In this document: piece after piece, positions 1 to 8,005 of the stretch
Layout of the letters: each line of letters opens with the position of its first letter
How positions within the stretch are numbered: position 1 is the first letter of the stretch
Assembly (NCBI GenBank): GCA_023435565.1
Contig: JAEYRN010000044.1
Location: 1 to 64,000, forward strand
Direction: 5' to 3'
Length of the DNA: 64,000 nt
Origin: Bacillota bacterium
GTDB lineage: Bacteria > Bacillota > UBA4882 > UBA8346
Program-made: the position numbers and the translations under genes
Notes under the pieces: model-generated
Seen by the model: the letters and a program-made list of their open reading frames with translations, nothing else
What the model was told of the DNA's origin: nothing
Database searches by the model: none

Positions 1-122
1 AACAATGAGCAACATGCAATCGTGTTCTTTGTTTCTGACTCATTGATAATATCATCCTTCCATTTTACACCAGTGACATTTTCACTGAATAAATTTAAGG
101 TGACATTATCACAGAATAAACA
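1..122. mobile_element. Probable terminal end of an IS21-family element (partial)
   Basis: Two near-identical direct repeats, GTGACATTTTCACTGAATAA (from 73) and GTGACATTATCACAGAATAA (from 100), lie 27 bp apart, and no ORF covers them. Repeated GTGACATT-TCAC-GAATAA motifs near the ends are typical of IS21-type (istA/istB) elements in Firmicutes. The transposase genes would lie left of the window. The assignment rests on recall of the terminal motif only, and the outer boundary near 122 is a guess. Confidence 0.42.
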
Positions 123-141
123 CAAAAGTGAATTAGTGAGG

Positions 142-170
142 TTGATAAAAATATAGTTTTATGCTATAAT
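142..170 (+). promoter_or_regulatory. Sigma-A type promoter of tRNA-Arg
   Basis: TTGATA (142-147) and a perfect TATAAT (165-170) are separated by 17 bp. The -10 box ends 15 bp before the first tRNA base, so transcription would start only a few bases upstream of the mature tRNA. Confidence 0.75.
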
Positions 171-185
171 ATTTAATTGTTAAAT

Positions 186-261
186 GCGCCTGTAGCTCAG
201 GGGATAGAGCAACGGACTTCTAATCCGTTGGTCGCACGTTCGATTCGTGCCAGGCGCGCCA
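186..261 (+). tRNA. tRNA-Arg (anticodon UCU)
   Basis: Complete cloverleaf. The acceptor strands GCGCCTG (186-192) and CAGGCGC (251-257) pair fully. The D-arm contains TAGCTCAGGGG, the anticodon arm is CGGA-CTTCTAA-TCCG with anticodon TCT (reads AGA/AGG), and the T-arm is GCACG-TTCGATT-CGTGC. The discriminator base is G258 and the CCA end (259-261) is encoded. It appears to be a single-gene unit with its own promoter and terminator. Confidence 0.97.
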
Positions 262-279
262 TAATATAAATTAAAGCTT

Positions 280-319
280 GGGGCTGTTCCAGAAGTAAGT
301 CTGAGAACAGCCCCTTTTT
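280..319 (+). terminator. Rho-independent terminator after tRNA-Arg
   Basis: A perfect 10-bp stem, GGGGCTGTTC (280-289) with GAACAGCCCC (305-314), is followed by TTTTT. It sits 19 bp downstream of the tRNA CCA end. Confidence 0.88.
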
Positions 320-445
320 CAGAGTATCAAAAAGAAACAACGATAAAAAATAAAACTAGCTATAAAATCATAAAAAAAGGCCTTAGGTAGTGATTAATAC
401 CGCAATCTTCATCAGATTATGGGCGATAGCTCGTACAAGGGCTCA

Positions 446-3400
446 CTATTGACAATTTTCAGAGAAGGGAAGCCTATTTTTAAGAAGCTTCCTGATATAC
501 CTGCCGGAAAGCGTTAAATCTGCGTCAGTCCACGGGCCTGCAATAGATGAGGAAGGCAATAGCAGGGAAGCCTTTTCTTTTTTGGTACACAAAGACCAGT
601 TCACCCAGCTTATTGTATTGTCCTGCATCCATTTTTCCCAGATATCCGAAGACTCAAAGTCCAGCGGCCCGTCAGCTTTATAATTGCAGGTACCCCATTC
701 AGACACAAATATCGGAAGCCCGTGGCTCATCGCGTTTATCGCGTGCTGGCGCACGTCAGCCTTATGCTCTGAGGCATAGAAGTGTAGGGCATACATTATA
801 TTGCCATATTCCGTTATAGGCGCCTCTACGGCCTCATTAACGCGCTGGCTCCAAAAAGGAGTGCCTACAATAATTATGTTAGGGTATTTATCAGGGTCAT
901 ATTTCCTGATGATGTCTATTACACCATCCTGCGTGTCCTTCGGGTCCCCTATCGCATACCGGCGTATCTTCCGCCATGGTATAGCCCCTTCAGGTTCATT
1001 GCATATTTCGAAAATTATATTTGGATAACCGCCCCATTTCTCCACCGCATTCTTGAAAAACTTTTTTGCCTCGCTTGTATATAACATGGGGTCGCTGTGT
1101 ATATGCCAGGAAAGGATAACATATATGCTTTCATATATAGCTTCCTGTATCATCCTGTCAGCCTTCGCCGTCATATACTTCGGCTGGCTTATATACCCGT
1201 TCCAGAAACCGCCGTTCTTAAAAGCTTCCACATACAGGGCAACACGCAGAACGTCAATATCAAAGAACCTTACCGCATTTTTAATGGTTTTCCCACTGCT
1301 GAACGGGAACCATTGCAGCCCATGGGAACTTATCCCTTTTAGCTGAACCGGATCGCCGTCCTGCGAACTAAGCTGCACCCCTTTTATCTGAAGATTGCCG
1401 TACTTTTTAACTACACCGTGCGTTTCTACTTTTTTTCTTCTTGAATTTACGGCGATCACATCAGACAAAGAGCTTCTCAATTCAACCATATCGCCAATAA
1501 ACTTGGCTATCAGGATAAAGAACAATATCTTGATAACCAGACCGGGAATATTCACCTGCCGGTTTTTTACCAGCGAAGGTTTTGACATTAACTTACGGTA
1601 CAAAGGTATTTCCCGGCCCACATTCCCCACCAAACATATATTGCCGCCGCTTCCTTCCCATACATCGGTTACCTGCATTATATATGATCCCGGGAACGGC
1701 ATGGTGAGATGAAGTTTCGTTCCCGCCGGTACATGCTTATGATAATGGAGCATCACCTTGTCTCTACCAATAATGCCCCCCGCGGCAACTGTGTCTTCGT
1801 CGTGCTGTATCAGGATCGGAAAAAAAGCGGCCCTTTTCGATCTTATATCATTTATATACTTTATCTTTATTCTTTTTTGAAATATATAATCAATAAGAGC
1901 AAGTCTTTTGTCTTCTTCGATCCCTTCGAACTCGATGTTATATTCGAACACGGATCTATTGTCGGTGGAATAAAATAGGGATTTATCCACTATCCTAGCC
2001 TTCAGGCCGCTTATTGAGCGTTTGTCATGTTCCATCGATATAATCACTATTTTTCCGACATCATATGAAATATGGCTTAGGAACCGCGCGTTCATATCAT
2101 TCCATGCCTGCACAAGACATATCTGCTTTTCATGATGAGCCGCATTCTCTATATTAACGGAAACAAATGCTATGTCATTTATCACCGCGCTGTTCGCGCC
2201 CGAATAACTGAAACAAAGGCGAAGGGCCTCTATCGCGACAACTGAAAAATATATGCACAGCGCCATGCAGACCATAAAAGCAGGGGACATCATATATGTG
2301 TAATTAAGAAGAAATCCCCTTGAGATTACCGCGGCGGCATTGACACAAAATACCGCGGCAGGCCCCGTAAACAACAGCCAGGAGCTTCTTTTGACGTCGT
2401 CCTTAGGGGTAACTACGAATTTGACTTTGTTTGAGGCAAAATAAGCCAGGTTCCCGCGGAGATAAGTAAAAAACCGGATCATCGCGTATATTTCATCATT
2501 TATGAAAGATATTTTTCCTCTGCTTATAATGTATATGGATGCATAATTGATGATCACATAAGATACAATTATCAAAATGGCCTGTTCGCTTATTTTTATC
2601 GGAGAAATACCGGTAAAAAGAAATAACGCGGGCAGAAAATAATACGCCAGCTTAGTGAACCCTTCTAAAAAATGCAACAATGACGTAAAGTACAATATCC
2701 GCTGCATTAAGCTTAAACCTTTCATAAAAAGCGGGTTATGCTTGCGCAAGATCTGTGCAGCGCCTTTAGACCACCTGAGGCGCTGCGTAAGGAAATGGGA
2801 AAGGTTTGACGGCGCCAGACCGTACGCTAGGGGGGTGTTAATATAAACGCTTTTCCATTTTTTACTGTGCATGAACATGCTTGTCAGCATGTCTTCTACG
2901 ACCGAATCAACGGCGAACCCGCCTGCCGAGTCCAATGCTTTCCTCCTGATGATCGCGTTCGTGCCTATCCAGAAAGAAGCATTCCAGTGGTTCCTGCCCT
3001 GAAGCACCAGATCAAAAAATGATTGCTGCTCATGCCAAATCTTATTGAAAACATTCCTGAGCCTGTGCTGAAAACTTGTTATGTTGTAGTAGTACTGGGG
3101 GACCTGCGCCAGGGCTACATTCTCATCTTTAAAATAGACAAGCAGTTTTATCAGAAAATCGCGCTGAGGTATAAAATCCGCGTCCAGAACCGCGACAAAC
3201 TCGCCGTTCGCATATTTAAGCGCGTTGTTAAGATTTCCTGCCTTCGCATGGGTATTATCCTGCCTGGTTATATAAACAGCCCCCAGCCTCCCGGCAAGTT
3301 CCTTGACTTCTTCGCGCCTACTGTCATCAAGAACATAAGTATTGTGCGGATAGTCCATATGGACACAGCGATATATAGTCCTTCTAAGAATATCCGGGCT

Positions 3401-3664
3401 TTCATTGAAGGTAGGGATTAAAACATCAACCTTAAGGCCTGCGGGGAGATCTTCTGATACCGGAGCCTGCGGATCCAGTTTCCATGTTGACAGAATAAAC
3501 CCCACGGTCGACAGCCCGGATAGAAAATCGGCTGCCACAAAAAACAGGCAAAATACCGGATGCTGCATATTAAGAGTAAACGCCAACCTCCATATAATGT
3601 AGAGGGCAATACAACTTAGCAGCAGCACAGATGTACAACGCCTGAATTTCTCACTAAAGTCCAT
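446..3664 (-). CDS. Cellulose synthase-like GT2 / PilZ-like / GH5 glycanase fusion protein
   Basis: A 1072-residue membrane protein. Two N-terminal membrane segments (about 11-60) precede a GT2 synthase domain (about 78-330) with the processive-synthase signatures D161-A-D163 and QRLRW (294-298). Further membrane helices follow to about 490, then a PilZ-like beta domain (about 590-690) whose c-di-GMP motifs look degenerate. After another membrane helix (about 710-725) comes a GH5 cellulase-type domain with NEP (E890, presumed acid/base) and EWG (E989, presumed nucleophile). It probably polymerises a beta-glucan from a UDP-sugar and trims the chain outside the cytoplasmic membrane. BcsA and a cellulase are normally separate, and BcsZ is GH8 rather than GH5. 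No bcsB or bcsC lies nearby. The gene stands alone between a tRNA and a decayed operon, which suggests acquisition. The exact glucan is unknown. Confidence 0.85.
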   Translation of the reverse strand: MDFSEKFRRCTSVLLLSCIALYIIWRLAFTLNMQHPVFCLFFVAADFLSGLSTVGFILSTWKLDPQAPVSEDLPAGLKVDVLIPTFNESPDILRRTIYRCVHMDYPHNTYVLDDSRREEVKELAGRLGAVYITRQDNTHAKAGNLNNALKYANGEFVAVLDADFIPQRDFLIKLLVYFKDENVALAQVPQYYYNITSFQHRLRNVFNKIWHEQQSFFDLVLQGRNHWNASFWIGTNAIIRRKALDSAGGFAVDSVVEDMLTSMFMHSKKWKSVYINTPLAYGLAPSNLSHFLTQRLRWSKGAAQILRKHNPLFMKGLSLMQRILYFTSLLHFLEGFTKLAYYFLPALFLFTGISPIKISEQAILIIVSYVIINYASIYIISRGKISFINDEIYAMIRFFTYLRGNLAYFASNKVKFVVTPKDDVKRSSWLLFTGPAAVFCVNAAAVISRGFLLNYTYMMSPAFMVCMALCIYFSVVAIEALRLCFSYSGANSAVINDIAFVSVNIENAAHHEKQICLVQAWNDMNARFLSHISYDVGKIVIISMEHDKRSISGLKARIVDKSLFYSTDNRSVFEYNIEFEGIEEDKRLALIDYIFQKRIKIKYINDIRSKRAAFFPILIQHDEDTVAAGGIIGRDKVMLHYHKHVPAGTKLHLTMPFPGSYIMQVTDVWEGSGGNICLVGNVGREIPLYRKLMSKPSLVKNRQVNIPGLVIKILFFILIAKFIGDMVELRSSLSDVIAVNSRRKKVETHGVVKKYGNLQIKGVQLSSQDGDPVQLKGISSHGLQWFPFSSGKTIKNAVRFFDIDVLRVALYVEAFKNGGFWNGYISQPKYMTAKADRMIQEAIYESIYVILSWHIHSDPMLYTSEAKKFFKNAVEKWGGYPNIIFEICNEPEGAIPWRKIRRYAIGDPKDTQDGVIDIIRKYDPDKYPNIIIVGTPFWSQRVNEAVEAPITEYGNIMYALHFYASEHKADVRQHAINAMSHGLPIFVSEWGTCNYKADGPLDFESSDIWEKWMQDNTISWVNWSLCTKKEKASLLLPSSSIAGPWTDADLTLSGRYIRKLLKNRLPFSENCQ

Positions 3665-4016
3665 ATTATCACCCTTTCTAAAATAAAAAAACTACACCCC
3701 TTACAGCGAATGTGTTACAAAAATCATTGGTTGTTTTAAAAATTCGTAATTGATTTCAATATGGGAGGGGGTTTTTTTGTTTTTGCTGGTGATAGGGTAG
3801 ATAAATTTATCTATTTATTAGTATTCCATTTCTTATATAAAAATCACCATAATTTCAAAGATGCATATGAAATAATAGCGACTAATTTCTTTTTAGCTAA
3901 TTTAATAATTAAACAGTCTTTACATTTTGGATGAATAAAATCAAATGTTTCCTGGTGTTCGGAACGAGGGATAAAGAGGAAGTCTCGTCGATGGGCCGGT
4001 ATTTAAGGAAAACGAT
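3665..4016. other. Intergenic region upstream of the synthase gene
   Basis: An AT-rich 352-bp spacer with no plausible gene on either strand; reading frames here lack RBS and family signatures. It must hold the promoter of the minus-strand synthase gene and perhaps the old terminator of the decayed ger operon, but no clear hairpin or spaced -35/-10 pair was recognised. Confidence 0.5.
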
Positions 4017-4757
4017 TTATCTTAAGACACCTTCTCTAAGTAATATTACCTTGACCAAAACTTTGAACCGCGCCTTGGGAAAGACATTTTTCCAGCTAAT
4101 CCGTTTCCATATGTCCGGATGTTGCACTCTAAATTGCTCTCCAAAATCTATCGGATCGGAGTTAAGCCGCTGTAGTTTTTTAATGGTTTTACTCAACCTG
4201 GCCGCTATTTCCGTTTCCATCTTTTTTTCAAGCTCTTGGATAAGTTTAGCAGTGATTTTAGTGTAATTCCGGGTATTGACAATTTCATTCAAAACACCTC
4301 TGACCTCAGTATGAACTAAAAAATACGGTTGTCCTTTGCGGATCGACACCTTAATCTTGGTTTTCCCCCGGACAGTCCGTATTGAGTACTTCGGTCCGGT
4401 TATATCGGTGGAAAAATCAAAGGTCATTTTACCCGTCTTCATCTGATTCGTTAATAAACCAAAAACTTGGGTCTCCTCGGGATTTAACTCCCCCGCCATC
4501 CGCTGACCTTCGAAAACCGCCAGCCCTGAAAGGATATTCTGGCCTTGTGTTTGGTCGATGTCTATTAAAGTTGCATAGACATCCTTGGCGCCATAAAGGA
4601 GTTTTTGCCGAAAGAGCCAAGACTCCATAAAATAAGTCCGGTCATTCTTGGTAACGGTTCTCCGGGTGAGATCGGAAGTGAGACCGGGCATGGTTTTGGT
4701 TTTCGGAGTAAAACTTAAAATTTCCTTAGCCGTCCGGGGGGACCGGGACACCAAGTC
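4017..4757 (-). pseudogene. gerAC-type germination lipoprotein, C-terminal remnant
   Basis: From about 4757 leftward the frame reads as the second half of a Ger(x)C protein. An internal stretch ending GLAVFEGQRMAGEL matches the family's VYxT...GLAVFxGxKxxG signature, and the final domain contains the conserved KGQPYFLVHTEVRG-type strand. The N-terminal 130-150 residues, including signal peptide and lipobox, are missing, and the frame upstream is out-of-frame gerAB sequence. The join with the gerAB remnant near 4740-4760 indicates a deletion of roughly 0.9 kb across both genes. The usual role is as the outer component of nutrient germinant receptors in spores; this copy cannot be functional. 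Confidence 0.75.
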
Positions 4758-5353
4758 ATTGAGATGCCTGCTTTTAGATAATCCGGGATACTTGCTGAAA
4801 ATACAGGCATCAAATGTGTAGTTTTTAAGCCCTGTAGGGCAGAGAGCTGCATGATCACTCTGATGGAAACCGCCGGGATTACTACAAATCCGGCTAACCG
4901 GCTGATCGAAAAAAGGCCATCGTAAGCAATGTAACCAATCCCGGTTACAAGAATAATGACCAGAAACCAAAAGGGAGTTCGGTCTAAAAAATAAACCGAA
5001 ACTAACTCCACTGAAATTCTAATTAATAACCCATAATGAAACAGGAAAAAACCAAGGTATAGTACATTAATTATCCTGCCTGCCACTTTGCCGAAGATGC
5101 TTAAAGCGGCCTCAAAAATGTTTTGATCCGGAAAACGGCGTTTCATAGCAACAACGAGCAAACCAAACGGCGCCAGATAAATAAAGGCGACCAATACCGC
5201 CCAGTAGCTGCTCGGGCCGGATAGTTCAACCGTATCCAACGGTGGGACCAGGAAAAACATCCCGTATAGCGTCGTCAGCATCGTGATAAAAAACATCGCC
5301 GGGGAAAGGCGGACCTGGTTTCCTGGGGCGTCACTCTTCTTCTTTCTTACCAT
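4740..5353 (-). pseudogene. gerAB-type germination permease, N-terminal remnant
   Basis: About 204 residues read as the first half of a spore germination permease: N-terminal RLSPAMFFITMLTTLYGMFF, then about six hydrophobic segments. Family members are about 360 residues with ten helices. The frame runs into out-of-frame gerAC sequence near 4740 and stops at 4715. Its 5' end overlaps the gerAA remnant by 23 bp, the usual ger operon arrangement, so the original gene order is preserved. Confidence 0.75.
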
Positions 5354-5552
5354 AACCTATCTCAGCGCCCTCCTCTCTATACCGGACTGCGTCGGTAGGA
5401 TGGACTGTGCTCGGCCTTTTCGGCATCCATAAAGGCCTCCGTAATACGGTATCCAAGAGCTCAATGCCACGGATCGGCGTCCAGGGCGCCAGGTATGATA
5501 CGCCGAATGAGTTTTGTTTTGCCGCATGGGCGAGAATTAAAACTTGATCGAA
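5331..5552 (-). pseudogene. gerAA-type germination protein, C-terminal remnant
   Basis: Only the last 70 or so residues of a GerAA-type membrane protein remain. Recognisable is the final helix and tail, with SFGVSYLAPW, then a DTVLRRPLW stretch and a PKRP motif, which matches the family C-terminus (FGVPYLSP...RAPLWxMKxRP). The open frame continues back to 5693, but residues before 5552 show no GerAA similarity and no RBS. At least 400 residues have been lost. Together with the gerAB and gerAC fragments this is a truncated operon with two deletions. Confidence 0.7.
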
Positions 5553-5707
5553 AGGTGGGAAATTCAATATTATTGGGACAAATGTTGATCTATTTAAAAA
5601 ATTTGGAGTATAATTAAATACTAATCCGTTCATGAACACAATATTCTCCGATGCCAATGCTCCATGGTAAGATATCATAAGAAAGAGAATCAAGGGGTGA
5701 AACTTTA

Positions 5708-6196
5708 ATGGCTGGTATTTCGGGAGTTGTCGCTATAAAAATGGTATGCTACTTTGGGAATGATGTCCCGAGAATTAATCATGCTTTGAAAGTACATAGT
5801 TTTGTTAAAACTATTGCCGGACTGGAGAAAGTGTCTTTAGAAGAGCTTACCATCCTTGAAATTGCCTCATTATTACACGATATTGGTATTAAAGAAGCTG
5901 AAAGGGAATATCAGTCAAGCGCCGGCCATTACCAGGAAATGCTGGGACCCGATATTGCACGGGAATTATTAAGAGATTTGAGCCTGGCGGAGGATGCGCT
6001 TAACCGGATTTGTTTTTTAATTGGGAATCACCATTCCTACAATAAAATTGATGGCCTTGATTTTCAGATTTTAGTAGAAGCCGATTTTTTGGTCAATATC
6101 TTTGAGGATCAAATGAGTGAAAAACAAATCGCAGCTATCAAAGAAAAGTATTTTAAAACTGAGACAGGAATGGAACTTTTAACGGCCATGTACTGA
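5708..6196 (+). CDS. HD-domain phosphohydrolase-like protein
   Basis: A 162-residue soluble protein. The HD signature is present in order: an early His in INHALKVHSF, then LLHDIG (the HD pair), then a GNHHSY segment and a later conserved Asp in LVEADFLVN. This layout matches metal-dependent HD hydrolases acting on nucleotides or phosphate esters; the substrate is not predictable. GGGGTGAA lies 8 bp before the ATG, supporting the start. It stands alone, downstream of the ger remnants on the opposite strand and just before the inverted-repeat element. Confidence 0.8.
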   Translation: MAGISGVVAIKMVCYFGNDVPRINHALKVHSFVKTIAGLEKVSLEELTILEIASLLHDIGIKEAEREYQSSAGHYQEMLGPDIARELLRDLSLAEDALNRICFLIGNHHSYNKIDGLDFQILVEADFLVNIFEDQMSEKQIAAIKEKYFKTETGMELLTAMY

Positions 6197-6215
6197 ACAA
6201 ACAGACCAAAAAGTT

Positions 6216-6440
6216 AAGGGGCTATTGCAAAAAGAAACACCGTTCTCAAGCCCCATTAATGAGGCTGGGTTATACTTCGAAGTTTTACCGAGCCCCGTAG
6301 GGGGTTTAGAATGTTATAATACCTAGCTATGTTCCAGGATGGGACGAAGTCGCGTAGGACATGGAAGTCCGAGAGCGAACCAGCCGTTTTAGGGCTGGAT
6401 GGACAGAACGACAAAAAAGCTACTTTTGCAACAGCCCCTT
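6216..6440. mobile_element. 225-bp MITE-like element with complex RNA-like secondary structure
   Basis: Left end AAGGGGCTATTGCAAAAAG (6216-6234) and right end CTTTTGCAACAGCCCCTT (6423-6440) form a terminal inverted repeat with one mismatch in about 17 bp. Inside are a second closing stem, CGTTCT (6241-6246) with AGAACG (6405-6410), and a series of hairpins: CCCC/GGGG at 6293-6304; TCGC/GCGA (6350-6378) enclosing GGAC/GTCC (6357-6370); and CCAGCC/GGCTGG (6380-6398). No ORF is present. It is either a non-autonomous transposon or a mobile structured RNA. No clear target duplication was found. Confidence 0.6.
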
Positions 6441-6614
6441 CTTTCGTATCAGCTAAGTCTTTTTAACCGGCAACTAGCAATAAAGGTCAACGTTCAATTC
6501 TGGAATTGAATTTCAAATCCAACCTTCAGATGTAAACTGTAAACTGTAAACTGATACAAACCCGCCGCATATAATAACATAACCTTCAAATTTTCAGTTA
6601 AGGCGGGACGTAGT

Positions 6615-7069
6615 TTGATTAAGGATGTTGCCGTTAAAAAGCTGATCCGTCACCCTGATAACCGGGGGTTTTTTATGGAGATTTTACGGGATGACGATGA
6701 CTTGTTAAAGAGATTCGGGCAAGCATCGATGTCCAAGTCATATCCGGGGGTGATCAAGGCCTTCCATTATCATGAACGACAGGATGATCTCTGGTTTTTC
6801 CCGGTGGGAAACGCCGAAGTGGTTTTATATGATCGTAGGGAGAATCTCCGACTAAAGGGGAGACAAATGTATTTTATCTGGGGGAGGATAATCCGGAAGT
6901 TTTGATGATACCGGCAGGAGTAGCCCATGGTTATCGGGTCTTGGGAAATGAACCGGCCTGTATCGTTTATTTTACTACGGAGTCATATAATCCAAAAAGT
7001 CCCGATGAAAATCGAATCAATTGGGATGATCCGGTTATTGGTTTTGACTGGAACATTAAGCATCGATGA
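6615..7069 (+). pseudogene. rfbC: dTDP-4-dehydrorhamnose 3,5-epimerase-like protein with an internal frameshift
   Basis: The first frame (TTG at 6615) begins IKDVAVKKLIRHPDNRG and contains FHYHERQDDLWFFPVG, typical of RfbC-type cupins. Near 6843 the family sequence jumps to the next frame: reading GAA TCT CCG ACT AAA gives ESPTKGETNVFYLGED and continues with IPAGVAHGYRVLG to a TGA at 7067. One missing base in GAGAATCTCCG, between codons for YDRRE and SPTKG, explains the break. The second half overlaps the rfbD start by ATGA, so the operon is otherwise intact. It is either a recent null mutation or a sequencing/assembly error. The normal role is epimerisation in dTDP-L-rhamnose synthesis. Confidence 0.8.
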
Positions 7070-7905
7070 GAATTTTAGTAACCGGAGCCAATGGACAGCT
7101 GGGTAAAGAATTAACCAAGCGGCTGAAGGGAACCGATTTTTTGGCGGTAGATATTAAGGAGATGGATATTACTGATAAAAATACTACCCTAAAAGTTTTT
7201 AAATCCTATCAGCCGGGAGTGGTCATTCATGGGGCCGCCTACACTAATGTGGACCAAGCCGAAGCCGATTGGATGACAGCCTATAAAGTAAATGCTATTG
7301 GTGCCCAAAATGTGGCTGCAGCTTGTCTGGCCTGCGGAGCTAAAATGGTGTATCTTAGTACGGATTATGTGTTTGACGGTAAGCTAGGCCGCGCTTATAA
7401 CGAGTTTGACCAGACTAATCCGCAGAGTGTTTATGGTAAATCGAAGCTAGCCGGGGAGATACTGGCCGGTCGCATTTTAGACCGGTTGTTGATCGTGCGC
7501 ACTTCCTGGCTATACGGGGACGGTAAAAATTTTGTACGTACCATGCTGGAACTAGGGGGTGAGAAAACAGAAATCAAAGTGGTTAATGACCAGTATGGCT
7601 CTCCTACTTCAACCGTAGACTTGGCAGGCGTTATTCTAAAACTCATTGAAACGGAATACTATGGAATATTTCACGTGGTAAATACCGGCGTCACTACTTG
7701 GTTTGATTTTGCGAAAAAGATATTTGAATTGAGCAGGAATAAGCTGGTAAGAGTAATTCCACAGACAACGGCGGAATTAGGCCGCCCTGCCCCCAGACCG
7801 GCATATTCTCCGCTTGAGAATCTGATGTTGAGTTTAACAATAGGGGACGTCATGCGGGGGTGGAAAGAAGCGCTTGAGGTGTATCTAAAAAGATATAATA
7901 TTTGA
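7066..7905 (+). CDS. rfbD: dTDP-4-dehydrorhamnose reductase
   Basis: A 279-residue short-chain-dehydrogenase fold with N-terminal GANGQLGKEL for NAD(P)H binding, YLSTDYVFDG, and the catalytic YxxxK as VYGKSK, then RTSWLYG. It reduces dTDP-4-keto-L-rhamnose to dTDP-L-rhamnose, a surface-polysaccharide precursor. Its ATG overlaps the rfbC stop (ATGA), implying translational coupling. rfbA and rfbB are not in the window. Length and motifs are normal, so this gene appears intact although its partner is frameshifted. Confidence 0.92.
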   Translation: MRILVTGANGQLGKELTKRLKGTDFLAVDIKEMDITDKNTTLKVFKSYQPGVVIHGAAYTNVDQAEADWMTAYKVNAIGAQNVAAACLACGAKMVYLSTDYVFDGKLGRAYNEFDQTNPQSVYGKSKLAGEILAGRILDRLLIVRTSWLYGDGKNFVRTMLELGGEKTEIKVVNDQYGSPTSTVDLAGVILKLIETEYYGIFHVVNTGVTTWFDFAKKIFELSRNKLVRVIPQTTAELGRPAPRPAYSPLENLMLSLTIGDVMRGWKEALEVYLKRYNI

Positions 7906-7930
7906 ATGAAAAAAATAGGCAATAGATGAA

Positions 7931-7966
7931 AGAGAACTCGGTTTCAAAATGAGTTCTCTTTATGGT
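7931..7966. terminator. Hairpin between convergent rfbD and the phosphonate operon
   Basis: A perfect 9-bp stem, AGAGAACTC (7931-7939) with GAGTTCTCT (7951-7959), has an 11-base loop. The T tract on the plus side is weak. It lies between convergent genes, so it probably serves both strands. Confidence 0.55.
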
Positions 7967-8005
7967 AATATTTTTTAAACGGGGGAAAACTAATTATAAT
8001 TTAAT

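Noticed and set aside
3931..4266. A 111-residue plus-strand frame starting MNKIKCFLVFGTR
   Set aside because: It runs antisense over the gerAC remnant, has no convincing RBS and no recognisable domain, so it is treated as a shadow frame.
5553..5693. N-terminal extension of the gerAA fragment frame
   Set aside because: It lacks an RBS and the residues do not resemble GerAA; it is probably sequence joined by the deletion.
6216..6440. A firm assignment of the structured element to HEARO/omega RNA or to a group II intron fragment
   Set aside because: No matching domain V or nuclease gene is present, and the resemblance could not be tested without an RNA-family search.
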